Source: Chloroflexota bacterium
GTDB taxonomy: Bacteria; Chloroflexota; UBA6077
Assembly: GCA_021845945.1 (NCBI GenBank)
Contig: JAJZRD010000248.1
Coordinates: 1 to 5,309, forward strand
Direction of reading: 5' to 3'
DNA: 5,309 nucleotides
The notes under the pieces were generated by a model. That model searched no databases, was not told the DNA's origin, and saw nothing but the letters and a program-made list of their open reading frames with translations. Shown piece by piece: positions 5,268 through 5,309 of this stretch (position 1 is its first letter; each line of letters starts with the position of its first letter). Made by a program: the position numbers and the translations under genes.

Positions 5268-5309
5268 ATGCGCTCCTACTACATCCTGGGGATGCGGGTG
5301 GACGACGTC
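5268..5309 (+). CDS. Probable WecG/TagA/CpsF-family glycosyltransferase, N-terminal fragment
   Basis: Only 14 codons are present before the window ends: MRSYYILGMRVDDV. The string ILGxxVDDV at the very N terminus is typical of the WecG/TagA/CpsF family, which transfers ManNAc(A) or a similar sugar onto a polyprenyl-PP-linked GlcNAc. That step follows the WecA-type reaction encoded at the other end of the window. I prefer ATG 5268 because the in-frame ATG at 5211 falls inside the -10 box and would add a poorly fitting Pro/Ser-rich stretch. The ribosome site is weak (GGGG at 5253-5256). The fragment is too short to exclude another family. Confidence 0.55.
   Translation, partial: MRSYYILGMRVDDV

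Noticed and set aside
1..5309. CRISPR array, tRNA or rRNA gene, transposase
   Set aside because: No regularly spaced direct repeats, no recognised tRNA or rRNA sequence, and no transposase-like protein in the genes or gaps examined by eye.

Overview
The window looks like a whole short metagenomic contig from a GC-rich bacterium. The first nine bases match the end of an Illumina adapter, and a gene is cut at each edge. The phylum cannot be fixed from the sequence. The GC-rich codon use, the divergent WecA-like protein and the dispersed palindromes of the 'GRGSCRA' type are, from memory, features seen in Chloroflexota and Planctomycetota. I lean to Chloroflexota with low confidence.

Layout. 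A leftward (minus-strand) gene cluster fills almost everything. In transcription order it encodes: an extended-SDR nucleotide-sugar epimerase-like protein (5085-3985); a second extended-SDR epimerase/dehydratase (3988-3101); a xylose-isomerase-like TIM-barrel protein (3108-2143); a PseB/FlaA1-type nucleotide-sugar 4,6-dehydratase (2146-1067); and, after a 181-base gap full of palindromes, a WecA/MraY-type polyprenyl-phosphate sugar-1-phosphate transferase (885 to the left edge). The first four genes overlap end to start by 4, 8 and 4 bases and are probably translated from one mRNA. At the right edge a divergent plus-strand gene starts at 5268, probably a WecG/TagA/CpsF-family glycosyltransferase. 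The 182 bases between the two divergent starts hold a candidate promoter for each direction, with a 14-bp-stem hairpin between them.

Function. Together the genes look like part of a surface-polysaccharide locus. The soluble SDR enzymes and the TIM-barrel protein would make unusual activated sugars. The WecA-like membrane enzyme would load the first sugar-phosphate on a lipid carrier, and the WecG/TagA-like enzyme would add the next sugar. Exact sugars cannot be read from sequence alone.

Most notable points. (1) Two related ~80-bp paired-hairpin elements occur in the same orientation, one in the intergenic gap and one inside the 3' end of the first SDR gene, where it appears to supply a ~50-residue low-complexity tail. 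(2) That SDR lacks the catalytic Tyr of YxxxK and has a shortened glycine loop. (3) The WecA-like protein has lost the usual Asp of its GDxG motif and two residues of its HxHH motif. No clear new defence or mobile system is present; the novelty, if any, is in the polysaccharide pathway and the repeat elements.
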